From CAZXCQ01 sp964639275 (GTDB lineage: Bacteria; Desulfobacterota; DSM-4660; Desulfatiglandales; Desulfatiglandaceae), in NCBI GenBank assembly GCA_964639275.1, contig CAZXCQ010000014.1:1-39067 (forward strand): a DNA stretch of 39,067 nucleotides, written 5' to 3'. The notes under the pieces are model-generated. The model saw nothing but the letters and a program-made list of their open reading frames with translations, had not been told where the DNA came from and did no database searches. A program made the translations under genes and the position numbers. Positions 30,899 to 39,067 of this stretch are shown here, in pieces; within the stretch, counting starts at the first letter, position 1, and every line of letters starts with the position of its first letter.

Positions 30899-33271
30899 TC
30901 ACAGCTCTACAACTGTTATTGCGTCACCACCAAACCGGGGGTCTGCACCACCGATCCTCTTTACAAGAGGCACCTCCTTTAGATGGGCCCGAATGGCATC
31001 TCTCAGCCTTCCTGTCCCGAATCCGTGGATGATTCTGAGGGTCAAGTCCCCTTCAACCAGGGCCCTGTCTATGCTCCTGTCAATCAGGGGAATGGCATCA
31101 TCCACCCTGTATCCAATTATGTTTATCTCTCGCTGTGGTGCCCTCCCCGCCCCCCAGGAGACCGTTCCAACCGCCTCATAAGACCTGGGCTCCGGGGTAT
31201 CCTGAACCACCTCCAGGTCCTTAATCTCGCAAGAGACATTGACATTTCCAAACATGACCTGAGCACGGCCGGCCGACACATCCACTGACCTGATTACCCC
31301 CTTCTGCCCCAGGCCCATGTGACAGACCGGTTGCCCTGCCCGCAGATCTCCAGAGTCACCACAATGCCCTTTATCAGCCCTCACCTCAAGCCTGCGCAAC
31401 AAATGACGCGTCGCCTCCTTGTACCTCTGGGTTGCCTGAGACTGTGATGCCCTCCGCTTTAAGAGGTTTATGGCCTCTTTGAACTCCACCTGCGCCTCTC
31501 TTATTGCCGCCTCTGCCTCAGCTTTTTTGGCCTCCATCAGGGACCTTTTTTCTTGATCTAGTTCAATAAGCCGCTCTCTTATCCTCCCGGCGGCAGATTG
31601 ATACGCTCCCTTGACGCGCTCTGCCTCTTTCTTCTCAAGCTCGACCTCTACTCTCAGGCGATTCAGTCTGTCTATCAGGCGATTTAGGTAGACTTCATCC
31701 CTGTCCAGGTACCCCTTGGCCTCTTCAAGGACACTCATGGATATTCCCATATCTCGAGCGATCTCCAGTGCGTGGCTCACACCTGGAGACCCATATATCA
31801 GCCTGAAGGTGGGGCGGTTTTTCCCCTCATCAAACTCCACAGAGGCATTGATGGCCCGCTTGTTCGATAGACCATATGTCTTGAGCCGGCTCAGGTGAGT
31901 GGATGCGGCCACATTTGCCCCCTTGCCAGAGAGATGGTCCAGGGCCGCCAGAGTAAGGGCTGCACCTTCATTGGGGTCTGTGCCCATGCCCGGTTCATCA
32001 ATAATGACGAGGCTCCGTTGGTCTGCATTCTCCAGGATATATTTTAAGTGCCCTGCGTGGGCCGAAAAGGTGCTAAGGCCATTCTGTATGTCCTGATCAT
32101 CCCCGATATCAGCCATGATCTGATCAAAAATCGGCAGACGGCTCCCCTCCTCCGCGGGGATATGGATCCCGGCCTGAGCCATAAGGCTCAATAGCCCCAG
32201 CGTCTTGAGGGCAACCGTCTTCCCGCCCCTGTTAGGCCCTGAAATAATCAATACGTTCCGGTCGCGATCCAACCTGATATCCACAGGAACGGGGAGGGCC
32301 TGGCCTGGATCTGTCTTCCGCTTATCCAAGGCCAGGGCCAAAAGGATCGGATTTATGGCCGCCTTAAGCTCAATCCCCCGCTCTTCGGCCATCTCGGGCA
32401 TCACACAAGAGAGATCTTCACTAAACCTTGCCCTTGCGTAGAGCCCGTCAAGCCTGGCTATCAGGGATTGGCAATACCCCAGCTCCCCTGCCAGATCCCT
32501 CACCATCGCGGTCAATTTGGCCAATATCCGGTATTCCTCTGCCTGTTCTTCCTGCCCCAATTCTGTCATCCGGTTATTGTCTCCGATCACCTCAACCGGT
32601 TCAACAAAGCAGGTGGCCCGGGTGCGGGAATAGTCGTGAATGATCCCTCCCATTCGAGATCGGTGATCGGTCCTTATGGGGATAACATACCTGCCATCAC
32701 GGATTGTCACAGGGTTATCATGCCCACTGCCCTTTAGACCGGCCGATTTCTGAATATCTTGTAACCTCTTTTCGAGCTCCATCCTCAGTCGGATCTTTTT
32801 TTCTCTGATCCTTCTCAGGGCAGGGCTCGCCGAGTCCTTTATTGCCCCATTTAAAGAGATTGCCCCCTTTAACCCCTTCATCAAGGGATGGCATTCCGGC
32901 ATGTCCCTGCCAAACGCGTAAATTCCTGGGCACAATGATTTGTTGGCCTCGATAAACATCCTTGATCGCTCAAAGGCCTCCAAGATCCGGAGAATCGACA
33001 AGAGCTCATCAGGGCCCAGGCATGATCCTTCAGCAAGGGATCGTTTTAAGACAGGCGTTATCTCATCCAGTTCCGAAAAGAAAGAAAACCCCTTCACCTT
33101 CAGAAGGAGCCTCATCTCTGAGACAAGCCTCAGCTCGTTGTCAATTCTTGTAGGGGCATTGGTTGGTTTGGTGGATAGACAATTTGAGCGCCCCAAAACA
33201 CAGGCGGCATAACGGGACAAGATATCCAACAAGCGATGATACTCAAGAACCCGATAGGTGTGCTCGATCAT
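30899..33271 (-). CDS. mutS2: Endonuclease MutS2
   Basis: A 790-residue MutS2 protein, near the usual length (about 785). There is no N-terminal mismatch-recognition domain. Walker A is GPNRGGKT (345-352), Walker B LVIIDEPGMG, with signature and coupling segments between. A long coiled coil follows. The C-terminal Smr nuclease domain starts near EINIIGYRVD and has HGFGTG. MutS2 suppresses recombination and acts on stalled ribosomes in some bacteria. It lies between yqeY and dnaG in one transcription direction. Confidence 0.96.
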   Translation of the reverse strand: MIEHTYRVLEYHRLLDILSRYAACVLGRSNCLSTKPTNAPTRIDNELRLVSEMRLLLKVKGFSFFSELDEITPVLKRSLAEGSCLGPDELLSILRILEAFERSRMFIEANKSLCPGIYAFGRDMPECHPLMKGLKGAISLNGAIKDSASPALRRIREKKIRLRMELEKRLQDIQKSAGLKGSGHDNPVTIRDGRYVIPIRTDHRSRMGGIIHDYSRTRATCFVEPVEVIGDNNRMTELGQEEQAEEYRILAKLTAMVRDLAGELGYCQSLIARLDGLYARARFSEDLSCVMPEMAEERGIELKAAINPILLALALDKRKTDPGQALPVPVDIRLDRDRNVLIISGPNRGGKTVALKTLGLLSLMAQAGIHIPAEEGSRLPIFDQIMADIGDDQDIQNGLSTFSAHAGHLKYILENADQRSLVIIDEPGMGTDPNEGAALTLAALDHLSGKGANVAASTHLSRLKTYGLSNKRAINASVEFDEGKNRPTFRLIYGSPGVSHALEIARDMGISMSVLEEAKGYLDRDEVYLNRLIDRLNRLRVEVELEKKEAERVKGAYQSAAGRIRERLIELDQEKRSLMEAKKAEAEAAIREAQVEFKEAINLLKRRASQSQATQRYKEATRHLLRRLEVRADKGHCGDSGDLRAGQPVCHMGLGQKGVIRSVDVSAGRAQVMFGNVNVSCEIKDLEVVQDTPEPRSYEAVGTVSWGAGRAPQREINIIGYRVDDAIPLIDRSIDRALVEGDLTLRIIHGFGTGRLRDAIRAHLKEVPLVKRIGGADPRFGGDAITVVEL

Positions 33272-33301
33272 GCAGGCTCTATCAAATAGGGGTATGGGGC
33301 C

Positions 33302-33745
33302 TTATTTCAATAGTCCCCGGGCTATCTCATTGACCTCTTTGCCCTCGACCTGACCCGCCATCCTGGCCATGGCAACCTTCATGACCTTTCCCAGGTCCCC
33401 TGGACCTGTTGCGGAGAGCTCGGAAATGATCCCCCGGAGCGCTTTTTCGATTTCCTCTCGGCCTAACTGCTGGGGCAGGTATTCGTAGAAGATCTTGACC
33501 TCTTGCTCTTCCTTGACTGCGAGGTCCTCCCTGCCCCCGTCCCTGAATTCTTTTATTGCCTCTTTGTTTTTTCTGACCAAAGAAGAGAGAATCCCGTGGA
33601 TTTCCTCATCTTTTAGCTCACGTCCCTTTTCAACCTGTTTGTTCTTCAAGGAGGCCTTGAGCATCCTCATGCAAGATATCCGCACCTGATCCTTTGCCTT
33701 TATGGCGCTCTTGAGGTCTTCTGCAATCCTATCACTTAACGACAT
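33302..33745 (-). CDS. yqeY: GatB/YqeY-domain protein
   Basis: A 147-residue YqeY-family protein. The domain resembles the C-terminal tRNA-binding helical part of GatB: RISCMRMLKASLKNKQVEKG near the N-terminus and FYEYLPQQLGREEIEKALRG in the middle. Its role, perhaps tRNA-related, is not established. It is the first gene of the yqeY-mutS2-dnaG-rpoD unit. Neither end is unusual. Confidence 0.95.
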   Translation of the reverse strand: MSLSDRIAEDLKSAIKAKDQVRISCMRMLKASLKNKQVEKGRELKDEEIHGILSSLVRKNKEAIKEFRDGGREDLAVKEEQEVKIFYEYLPQQLGREEIEKALRGIISELSATGPGDLGKVMKVAMARMAGQVEGKEVNEIARGLLK

Positions 33746-33864
33746 GATTTTTTATACCCGGTGTCCAAGGTCTGGTGTGCCACGTTACGGGCCAAAGGAG
33801 TGCCACCCAACGCTTTGTAGCTTTTTCGACTCGAGTCCGTGCGAGAGAAGAAAGCCAATCTAAT

Positions 33865-33893
33865 AAATTATTACTTTTTCCTAATGATGTCAA
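33865..33893 (-). promoter_or_regulatory. Putative promoter of the yqeY-mutS2-dnaG-rpoD operon
   Basis: On the minus strand TTGACA (33888-33893) is a perfect -35 and overlaps the stop of hisA. At 17 bases spacing the -10 is TAATTT (33865-33870); at 15 it is AATAAT (33867-33872, 5 of 6). The leader to yqeY would be about 110-120 nt. Confidence 0.5.
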
Positions 33894-34636
33894 CCCTTAA
33901 ATTGCCCCGCTCCGCTCTGGCTCGCCCTAATGGCCTCAGCCAGGTCAAGGCTTCCATCATATAGCGCCCTGCCGGTAATCATCCCGATCACCCCGTCTGA
34001 AAAAAGGGGCAACAGGTCCAGGACATCTCTGATTTCTGAAATCCCGCCTGAGGCAATGACAGGCGTCTCAATTGACTTGGCCAGGGCCCTTGTCCCCTCT
34101 ATATTGGGGCCTGTTCTCATGCCGTCTCTTTGAATATCGGTATAGACAATTGCTGAGACCCCTCTCCCTTCAAACCGTCTGGCAAGTTCCACAGGACTCA
34201 GGCTGAGCTGCTCTCGCCATCCCTCCACTGCCACCTGATCCCCCCTGGCATCGATTCCAAGGATTATCCGCCCCGGAAACCTCTCCAAGGCCTCCAGCAC
34301 AAACCTGGGGGCTTTGTGGGCCATCGTGCCCAGGATCACGTAATGGAGCCCAAGAGAAAAGTAGGCCTCCAGCGTGGACATATCCCTTACCCCGCCTCCA
34401 AGTTGCACCGGGATGGGGACCGCACTTATGATTCTCGCGATAGTCTCTTTGTTGACTGGCCTCCCCTGGGCCGCCCCATCCAAATCAACCAGGTGAATCC
34501 TCTCAGCACCGCACCCATACCACCTCTCTGCCATCTCCTCCGGGACGTCTGAAAAGACAGTCTCCTCGGAGAGCCTTCCCTGTCTGAGCCTGACGCAACG
34601 ACCGCCTTTGATATCAATGGCTGGAATAACTATCAA
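33890..34636 (-). CDS. hisA: Phosphoribosylformimino-5-aminoimidazole carboxamide ribotide isomerase
   Basis: A 248-residue TIM-barrel enzyme of histidine synthesis that isomerises ProFAR to PRFAR. Catalytic Asp8 lies in IPAIDIKGGRCVRL, and the second catalytic Asp in YTDIQRDGMRTGPN. Phosphate-binding loops are seen in LGGGVRD and ASGGIS. The length is standard. It starts 4 bases after the lipoprotein gene and is in the same orientation as hisB, so a hisB-lipoprotein-hisA unit is likely. Other his genes may lie elsewhere. Confidence 0.97.
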   Translation of the reverse strand: MIVIPAIDIKGGRCVRLRQGRLSEETVFSDVPEEMAERWYGCGAERIHLVDLDGAAQGRPVNKETIARIISAVPIPVQLGGGVRDMSTLEAYFSLGLHYVILGTMAHKAPRFVLEALERFPGRIILGIDARGDQVAVEGWREQLSLSPVELARRFEGRGVSAIVYTDIQRDGMRTGPNIEGTRALAKSIETPVIASGGISEIRDVLDLLPLFSDGVIGMITGRALYDGSLDLAEAIRASQSGAGQFKG

Positions 34637-34640
34637 TTTG

Positions 34641-35357
34641 TTACTTCCCGGTCCCTCTGGTGGCTGCTGACAACTCTGTTAACAGTTTCCGGAGCCCGAG
34701 TATGGCCAGCTTTTGAGCAGTCATCCATCTGCCCCCGCCCTGGATAAAAGTCCCAACATCAAAAACATTTTCGGACAGGGATCGCTGTGTCTTATCAAAT
34801 CTGCCCTTCCACACAATGGCCCCGTCTCCCACCTTTATAAGATGGAGATCAAATGCCACAGACGCGGGACGTCTGACCGAATAGTCTCCCCCTTCCCGTT
34901 CTCGCCACCGATAGATATAGCCTGCCAGCACGGCATCAGCCCCAAACCTTTCCCCCACCTTCTGGAGAATCTCTAAAGGCCCTTCTCCCAGGTCAGAGTC
35001 TAGACCCGCGATGCCCGACAAGACGCCTTTGGCCTGATTCGGAGGGATCAGTTCGTATTTGGCTTGCGCGACCAGCGCTTCAAACAGGGACTTATTCATT
35101 TCCTGGGCCACAGAACGTGAAACCGGCTCTGCAGAGAATACAGCCCCTGTTAGCGGGTCTTGGACCACTTCGGGTTCCTCCCCCTGAGACATGGCCGCCT
35201 GGAAACCAACCACAACCACCTTGTTTATGACCGGCAAGGCCCCCTCTTCGGTAGGAGATGCAGACCTAAATAAGTGGCAGCTCCCGACCAGGAGGAGGCA
35301 TGCCCCAATCAAAGGCCACAAAAGTAATCGGGGTCTTACTACAGCGCTCCCATCCAT
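34641..35357 (-). CDS. Predicted lipoprotein of unknown function
   Basis: A 238-residue protein with a lipoprotein signal peptide: Arg8/Arg10, the hydrophobic stretch at 11-25 and the lipobox LLVGSC with Cys27. Residue 28 is His, not Asp, consistent with outer-membrane sorting. The mature part resembles the CsgG/LpoB-like group that binds at the cell envelope (INKVVVVGF, then ELIPPNQAKGVL, GADAVLAGYIYRW and DLHLIKVGDGAIVWKG), but I cannot name a family with certainty. A good ribosome site (AAGGAG, spacing 6) supports the ATG. It is inserted between hisB and hisA. Confidence 0.85.
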   Translation of the reverse strand: MDGSAVVRPRLLLWPLIGACLLLVGSCHLFRSASPTEEGALPVINKVVVVGFQAAMSQGEEPEVVQDPLTGAVFSAEPVSRSVAQEMNKSLFEALVAQAKYELIPPNQAKGVLSGIAGLDSDLGEGPLEILQKVGERFGADAVLAGYIYRWREREGGDYSVRRPASVAFDLHLIKVGDGAIVWKGRFDKTQRSLSENVFDVGTFIQGGGRWMTAQKLAILGLRKLLTELSAATRGTGK

Positions 35358-35371
35358 TGAGTCTCCTTCTG

Positions 35372-35962
35372 CTATAAGAGCCCTTTTGTTGAGGGGACCT
35401 CCCCATGAAGCCGCCCCTCAATAGCGCCAGCCTGATCCAGCGCCCTCCCAAAGGCCTTAAAAACAGCCTCCGCGATGTGATGCGGATCTTCTCCCGCCAC
35501 AAGATCTATATGCACGGTGAGGCCCGCATTTGTAACCAGGGCACGAAAAAACTCCTTGACCAAACCCACATCAAAATTTCCGCTGGTCCTCTTTTTCAAT
35601 GAGACCCGATAGGAAAGGATCGGCCGACCGGAGACATCGATAACGACCCTCGCAAGCGCCTCGTCCATGGGGACGGTGGCTTCTCCAAACCGCCTTATCC
35701 CCTTCATGTCACCCAGGGCATCTCTTATGGCCAATCCAAGACAGATACCCAGATCCTCAACCGTGTGATGATCATCTATATCCCTGTCCCCTCTGGCGCT
35801 CAACACCATATTCATAAACCCGTGAGCCGTCATCAGCGTCAGCATGTGATCCATAAAGGGAATATCGGTCGAGATCTGCGATTCACCACGACCATCAAGG
35901 TTGAATCTTAGATGGATCTCGGTCTCTTTTGTCTTTCTATCTATCTTTGCCTCTCGCGTCAT
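35372..35962 (-). CDS. hisB: Imidazoleglycerol-phosphate dehydratase
   Basis: A 196-residue enzyme of histidine synthesis, monofunctional (no phosphatase domain). The metal-binding motifs are DHMLTLMTAHG, DDHHTVEDLGI and HHIAEAVFKAFGRAL. The length is typical. The ATG is preceded by a weak GAGGTG at about 14 bases. It is followed by the lipoprotein gene after 14 bases. Confidence 0.97.
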   Translation of the reverse strand: MTREAKIDRKTKETEIHLRFNLDGRGESQISTDIPFMDHMLTLMTAHGFMNMVLSARGDRDIDDHHTVEDLGICLGLAIRDALGDMKGIRRFGEATVPMDEALARVVIDVSGRPILSYRVSLKKRTSGNFDVGLVKEFFRALVTNAGLTVHIDLVAGEDPHHIAEAVFKAFGRALDQAGAIEGRLHGEVPSTKGLL

Positions 35963-36086
35963 AGGTCATTCTTCACCTCAGAGTTGAGGCCTTCGTAAAC
36001 AGCCATTACTTAGCACGGCACAGCCCTCCTGCCCGGCGCCTGTGCAGAAGGCCTTTTTGTAGGACCGTTCGGTTTGAGCAAAAAAA

Positions 36087-36162
36087 TGGTGGAGATGAGG
36101 GGGCTCGAACCCCTGACCTGTACGTTGCGAACGTACCGCTCTCCCACCTGAGCTACATCCCC
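36087..36162 (-). tRNA. tRNA-Ala (anticodon CGC)
   Basis: A 76-nt tRNA with encoded CCA. Acceptor GGGGATG pairs with the 3' strand. The anticodon arm is GTACG-TTCGCAA-CGTAC with anticodon CGC, reading GCG. The T arm CAGGGG/CCCCTC region contains GGTTCGAGCC. It is divergent from tRNA-Arg(CCT). Confidence 0.95.
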
Positions 36163-36210
36163 ACTTTTTGATTCTGGATTGCGGATCGAAACCTTTCTTG
36201 TCTTTTAACT

Positions 36211-36238
36211 ATTATAATGATTTTGATCCCTAGATCAA
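36211..36238 (-). promoter_or_regulatory. Putative promoter of tRNA-Ala
   Basis: On the minus strand TTGATC (36233-36238), a 16-base spacer and a perfect TATAAT (36211-36216) are seen. The tRNA begins 48 bases later, so a leader would be removed by RNase P. Confidence 0.5.
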
Positions 36239-36268
36239 TGACTTTTTGGGTCTTTCAGACCAAACAGT

Positions 36269-36296
36269 TTGACATTTTATGTCGTTGTGATAAAAA
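36269..36296 (+). promoter_or_regulatory. Putative promoter of tRNA-Arg
   Basis: TTGACA (36269-36274), a 16-base spacer and TAAAAA (36291-36296, 4 of 6) lie just before tRNA-Arg at 36306, giving a leader of a few bases. Confidence 0.55.
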
Positions 36297-36305
36297 TAGG
36301 CGTAT

Positions 36306-36382
36306 GCCCCCGTAGCTCAGGTGGATAGAGCACCAGATTCCTAATCTGGGTGCCGCGTGTTCGAGTCACGCCGGGGGTACCA
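36306..36382 (+). tRNA. tRNA-Arg (anticodon CCT)
   Basis: A 77-nt tRNA with encoded CCA. Acceptor GCCCCCG pairs with CGGGGGT (G-T at the end). The anticodon arm is CCAGA-TTCCTAA-TCTGG with anticodon CCT, reading AGG. The T arm contains GTTCGAGTC. No gene is seen from 36383 to the rplU promoter. Confidence 0.95.
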
Positions 36383-36481
36383 ATTACGGGACCAAAAGCC
36401 ACAGCGTGAGCCTATCCCCCTCCTGCGGTGTGCCGCGTTCCTCAAACAGGCGGTAGTTCAAATCAGGGTAGCAGATTTGGG

Positions 36482-36510
36482 TTGACTTGGTTAACTTATT
36501 TCTTTAAAAT
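36482..36510 (+). promoter_or_regulatory. Putative promoter of rplU-rpmA-obgE
   Basis: TTGACT (36482-36487), a 17-base spacer and TAAAAT (36505-36510, 5 of 6) form a strong sigma-70 promoter match. The predicted start lies about 30 bases before the rplU ATG, which follows the ribosome site GAGGAGTAAGG. Confidence 0.65.
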
Positions 36511-36545
36511 TCGGAACTTAGTTTCTTTTGAGGAGTAAGGAAATT

Positions 36546-36857
36546 ATGTATGCGGTGATTAGGACTGGCGGCAAACAGTATCGGGTAGCCCCGGGCGATG
36601 AAATAAGGGTTGAAAGCCTGCCGGGAGGGTCAGGAGATCATGTGGAATTTGATAAGGTCCTGCTCACCTCTGATGGCGAACGCGTAAATATTGGTAGACC
36701 ATATCTGGAGAATTCAAAGGTCATCGGACGTATCGCCCGACAGGGGAAAAACAGAAAGATCGTCGTCTTCAAGTATAAAAGGAGAAAGGGCTATCGAAAA
36801 AAACAGGGCCATCGGCAGCAATTTACACTGGTCAAGATCGAAGGTATTGAGGCATAG
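36546..36857 (+). CDS. rplU: 50S ribosomal protein L21
   Basis: A 103-residue ribosomal protein, the usual length. The N-terminal YAVIRTGGKQYRV and the C-terminal KYKRRKGYRKKQGHRQ motif are characteristic. ATG at 36546 is supported by GAGGAGTAAGG; an upstream in-frame start has no ribosome site. It heads the rplU-rpmA-obgE unit. Confidence 0.98.
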   Translation: MYAVIRTGGKQYRVAPGDEIRVESLPGGSGDHVEFDKVLLTSDGERVNIGRPYLENSKVIGRIARQGKNRKIVVFKYKRRKGYRKKQGHRQQFTLVKIEGIEA

Positions 36858-36889
36858 GTCCAATACCCTCTAAGTGAGAGGTAAATAAC

Positions 36890-37144
36890 ATGGCACATAA
36901 GAAAGCCGGCGGGAGCTCTCGAAACGGGAGAGACAGTGCCGGTCAGAGATATGGAGTAAAGCGGTTTTCCGGTCAGACGGTGCGGGCGGGAAACATCCTA
37001 GTCCGGCAGAGAGGGACAAAGATACACCCTGGCGACAATGTTGGGCTTGGACGGGATTACACCATCTTCGCCAAGATCGACGGAACCGTCGCCTTTGAGC
37101 GCCTGGGTAGGGCCCGGAAAAAGGTAAGTGTGTACGCCGTATAA
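36890..37144 (+). CDS. rpmA: 50S ribosomal protein L27
   Basis: An 84-residue protein of the standard length. The conserved N-terminus MAHKKAGGSSRNGRDSAGQR and RQRGTKIHPGDNVGLGRD are present. The N-terminal tail reaches the peptidyl-transferase centre. It starts directly as AHKK, without the cleavable extension found in Firmicutes. The ribosome site is GAGAGGTAA. It is 32 bases after rplU. Confidence 0.98.
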   Translation: MAHKKAGGSSRNGRDSAGQRYGVKRFSGQTVRAGNILVRQRGTKIHPGDNVGLGRDYTIFAKIDGTVAFERLGRARKKVSVYAV

Positions 37145-37198
37145 AAAGGGTATGGACGTCAACAAGAACAGAGCCATGTCCCTCTCTTGAAACCAAAG

Positions 37199-38209
37199 AT
37201 GGGCGTTTTGGATGAAGCCGTAATTACGGTAAGATCAGGGGACGGGGGCAGGGGCTGCATCAGTTTTAGGAGAGAAAAATTCATACCCAAAGGCGGGCCA
37301 GACGGTGGAGATGGAGGAAATGGCGGCAGCATCATAGTCCGGGCAACAAGGAGGCTTCACACCTTAAGCAACTATCGTTCACGCATACACTTTAAGGCCC
37401 AAAACGGTGAACCCGGCAGGGGGAGAAACCAGTCTGGCAAAGATGGTGAAAATCTTATTCTTCAAGTCCCTCTAGGGACCACCCTGGAAGACCCTGATAC
37501 AGACAAGGTTATTGCCGACTTAGCTCATCACAACCAAGAAGTAATTCTCGTCCCTGGAGGGAAAGGGGGCAGAGGAAACCAGCATTTTGCCACCCCCACC
37601 CATAGGGCACCGAGAATTGCCCAACCCGGCCTTCCCGGTGAGGAGAGGAGGATAAGGCTTTCCCTGCGGTTTTTGGCGGACGTGGGCCTGATCGGGCTCC
37701 CCAATGCGGGTAAATCCACCCTGCTTTCCCGTCTCACCTTGGCCCGTCCCAAAGTGGATAGCTATCCCTTCACAACCCTGTTTCCAAACCTGGGCATCCT
37801 GTCCCCTGATGACGAGAGGCAACTGGTCATTGCCGATATACCCGGCCTGATTGAAGGGGCCAGTAAGGGCCGTGGTCTGGGTCATCGGTTCTTGAAACAT
37901 GTCGAACGGACCAATCTCCTCTTATATATCCTCGACATCACGTATCATGTTGAGCATGACATCCTTGAGGACCTCTATTTGCTTAGAGACGAGATGACGG
38001 CCTACAGCCCATCGCTAATCCGAAAACCCCAGATGGTGGTGATCAATAAGATGGATCTTTACGGCCCCGGAAACAGGAACCTAAAAGACCTGGGAGGGGC
38101 CATAAGAGGCCTGGGGCTTGACTATCTGTCCATTTCAGCACTAACCGGTCAAGGCATTGAAGAACTAAAAGGGATCATCCTGGAAAAATGTGGGAAAAAG
38201 CAAAGTTAG
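37199..38209 (+). CDS. obgE: GTPase Obg (CgtA)
   Basis: A 336-residue GTPase for late 50S assembly. The glycine-rich Obg fold is at the N-terminus (SGDGGRGCISFRREK, GGPDGGDGGNGG). The GTPase domain has G1 LPNAGKST, Switch II DIPGLIEGAS, and NKMD for guanine. The C-terminal extension of some Obg proteins is short or absent here. ATG at 37199 is chosen from family alignment (VLDEAVITV); TTG at 37187 is possible. It starts 54 bases after rpmA. Confidence 0.96.
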   Translation: MGVLDEAVITVRSGDGGRGCISFRREKFIPKGGPDGGDGGNGGSIIVRATRRLHTLSNYRSRIHFKAQNGEPGRGRNQSGKDGENLILQVPLGTTLEDPDTDKVIADLAHHNQEVILVPGGKGGRGNQHFATPTHRAPRIAQPGLPGEERRIRLSLRFLADVGLIGLPNAGKSTLLSRLTLARPKVDSYPFTTLFPNLGILSPDDERQLVIADIPGLIEGASKGRGLGHRFLKHVERTNLLLYILDITYHVEHDILEDLYLLRDEMTAYSPSLIRKPQMVVINKMDLYGPGNRNLKDLGGAIRGLGLDYLSISALTGQGIEELKGIILEKCGKKQS

Positions 38210-39067
38210 GGCAAAGGGGTGTGGGACAAAAACTGGAGAATATATCGCGAAAGGGGCTCCTAAGGGCTGTAAAAAGGGTTGTGGTTAAGGTCGGAAGCGG
38301 GGTCCTGACAGGATCAAACGGCTTAAACATGACGGTCATTGACCATCTCAGCGTTGACATCTGCAGCCTCAGGAAAAAGGGGATTGAGGTCATTCTGGTA
38401 TCCTCCGGTGCCATAGCGGCCGGCCTCAGAAAGATCGGCGTTTCCAAGAGACCTCAGTCGCTGTCACAGCAACAGGCCATGGCAGCCATTGGGCAGAGCA
38501 GCCTTATTATGGCATATGAAGATGCCTTTGGCCGTCATGGACATAAGGTCGCCCAGATACTGCTCACGCGTGATGACCTTACTCACAGACGCCGTTATCT
38601 AAATGCCCGCAACACCCTTTTCGCCCTTCTCTCCTGGAAGATCATCCCGATCATCAATGAAAATGACACCGTGGTGGTGGATGAAATAAAATTTGGTGAT
38701 AACGACAACCTCAGCGCCATGGTAACCAACCTGACCGAGTCTCAGCTCTTGGTGAATCTCACCAACATTGACGGGCTCTACGATAAGGACCCCCGGACCC
38801 ACCGCGATGCCAGACTCATTGAGGTGGTAGAAAAGGTGGATCGGAGGCTGGCGAGGGTTGCGAACACTATCCCCGGATTCCTGGGAACAGGTGGAATGGC
38901 AACAAAACTCAGGGCGGCCCAGAACGTGGCCCTGAGGGGCGTCCCCACCATAATCGCCAATGGCCAAAAACCCGGGATTCTGACACTGATATTTTCGGGC
39001 AAGAGAGAAGGGACCCTGTTCTTGCCCCGGGAGGTGCCCATTTGCAGTCGAAAGCACTGGATAGCCT
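38188..39067 (+). CDS. proB: Glutamate 5-kinase, 3' end outside the window
   Basis: The 5' part (about 293 codons) of glutamate 5-kinase, the first enzyme of proline synthesis. VVVKVGSGVLTG is the ATP-binding loop, VSSGAIAAG follows, then INENDTVV, FGDNDNLSAMV, LTNIDGLYDKDP and GTGGMATKLRAA. The final residues enter the PUA domain, which is cut off by the window edge. The start is uncertain: ATG at 38188 overlaps the end of obgE by 22 bases, and GTG at 38221 is an alternative. It follows obgE as in many bacteria. Confidence 0.93.
   Translation, partial: MWEKAKLGQRGVGQKLENISRKGLLRAVKRVVVKVGSGVLTGSNGLNMTVIDHLSVDICSLRKKGIEVILVSSGAIAAGLRKIGVSKRPQSLSQQQAMAAIGQSSLIMAYEDAFGRHGHKVAQILLTRDDLTHRRRYLNARNTLFALLSWKIIPIINENDTVVVDEIKFGDNDNLSAMVTNLTESQLLVNLTNIDGLYDKDPRTHRDARLIEVVEKVDRRLARVANTIPGFLGTGGMATKLRAAQNVALRGVPTIIANGQKPGILTLIFSGKREGTLFLPREVPICSRKHWIA

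Overview
The window reads as chromosomal DNA of an anaerobic bacterium, most likely a Desulfobacterota (former deltaproteobacterial) lineage. This is inferred from gene content: a soluble molybdopterin oxidoreductase tied to NADH-dehydrogenase-like and NfnB-like modules, a two-component pair whose sensor carries c-type haem motifs, an iron-sulfur flavoprotein, a menaquinone-type methyltransferase, and a yqeY-mutS2-dnaG-rpoD block. No 16S rRNA is present, so the taxonomy is tentative.

Layout. (1) 79-1556: a HAD hydrolase and, on the other strand, a crotonase-family protein lacking both catalytic glutamates. (2) 1853-5314 (minus): a membrane histidine kinase with two periplasmic haem-c-type motifs, followed by a receiver-kinase hybrid. 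(3) 5732-15626 (plus): a redox locus with a PsrA/PhsA-like molybdoenzyme without Tat signal, a four-cluster Fe-S subunit, an NfnB/GltD-like flavoprotein, NuoE-like and NuoF-like subunits, a NuoG-N-terminus/GcvH-like fusion and a UbiE/MenG methyltransferase. No membrane anchor is encoded, so a cytoplasmic NAD(P)H-coupled complex is the simplest reading. (4) 15831-19144: a PqqD-like protein, an HprK-like kinase and an NTP_transf_5-type nucleotidyltransferase, facing two near-identical small twin-arginine peptides with different C-terminal tails. This looks like a peptide-modification or export cassette and is the best candidate for an undescribed system. (5) 19417-24827: a glyoxalase II-like hydrolase, iron-sulfur flavoprotein, QueG-like protein, SEC-C methionine aminopeptidase, SuhB-like phosphatase, YggU and YggT. 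(6) 24970-33745 (minus): RNase P RNA, C4 zinc-ribbon protein, Nif3-like protein, tRNA-Met(CAT), rpoD, dnaG, mutS2 and yqeY. (7) 33890-35962 (minus): hisB, a lipoprotein gene and hisA. (8) 36087-39067: divergent tRNA-Ala(CGC) and tRNA-Arg(CCT), then rplU, rpmA, obgE and the 5' part of proB.

The intergenic spaces of regions 3-5 hold a roughly 95-bp MITE-like palindromic repeat in five copies (8657, 10934, 15696, 16947, 22819). A separate 52-bp inverted repeat pair sits at 1-52 and 8431-8482 and brackets the first third of the window. The conserved housekeeping half, from about 24 kb onward, lacks these elements.
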